A stretch of 64,000 nt of DNA from Acidobacteriota bacterium. Lineage in GTDB: Bacteria; Acidobacteriota; UBA6911. A model generated the notes under the pieces. That model saw only the letters and a program-made list of their open reading frames with translations, made no database searches and had not been told where the DNA came from. Positions 63,934-64,000 of the stretch are shown in pieces (position 1 is the first letter of the stretch; the number at the start of each line of letters is the position of its first letter). The stretch is from NCBI GenBank assembly GCA_031271905.1, contig JAISUT010000040.1, positions 1 through 64,000 on the forward strand. The letters are read 5' to 3'. The translations under genes were made by a program, and so were the position numbers.

Positions 63934-64000
63934 TGCGAAGTAAAGAGGTCTCTTCCAGGGGGTGCCTATGAACGAGGAGAAAACCATCGCCATGCGTCCC

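Overview
64 kb GC-rich bacterial window, probably an uncultured Gram-negative anaerobe (PEP-CTERM proteins, Mpl ligase, group A [FeFe] hydrogenase, URO-D/RACE corrinoid-type proteins); taxonomy is not assigned. Recognised content, 5'->3': 5S rRNA tail and terminator; grpE and clpB (clpB interrupted by an in-frame TAG); esterase; queD; VWFA protein; mpl; degenerate M16 protein; DegT aminotransferase; exported methyltransferase; tannase-family esterase; ccs-type cytochrome assembly protein with hemA-hemC-hemD; MEMO protein; rnpB (RNase P RNA); M48 protease; a rex-hydC-hydB::gltD-hydA-response regulator cluster; URO-D-family methyltransferase; beta-carbonic anhydrase; hemE; a deacetylase-caspase-TPR protein directly upstream of cas2 and a cas4-cas1 fusion with no visible CRISPR array or effector; two paralogous PEP-CTERM proteins; a flagellar block (sigma54 promoter, flbD, motA, motB); lgt; EF-G paralogue; M28 peptidase; GH3; a trp operon (EGCFBA, no trpD) with a candidate leader peptide and attenuator; RACE-like ASKHA protein; YczE-like protein; class II aldolase; tRNA-Arg(TCT). 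The most interesting observations are a dispersed family of about seven long palindromic intergenic repeats (short and long variants), the orphan Cas4-1/Cas2 module beside a caspase protein, the HydB-GltD fusion, the ClpB amber codon, and a three-way-junction-like palindromic element near 43.8 kb. All calls come from reading the sequence and supplied ORFs; no searches or folding programs were run.
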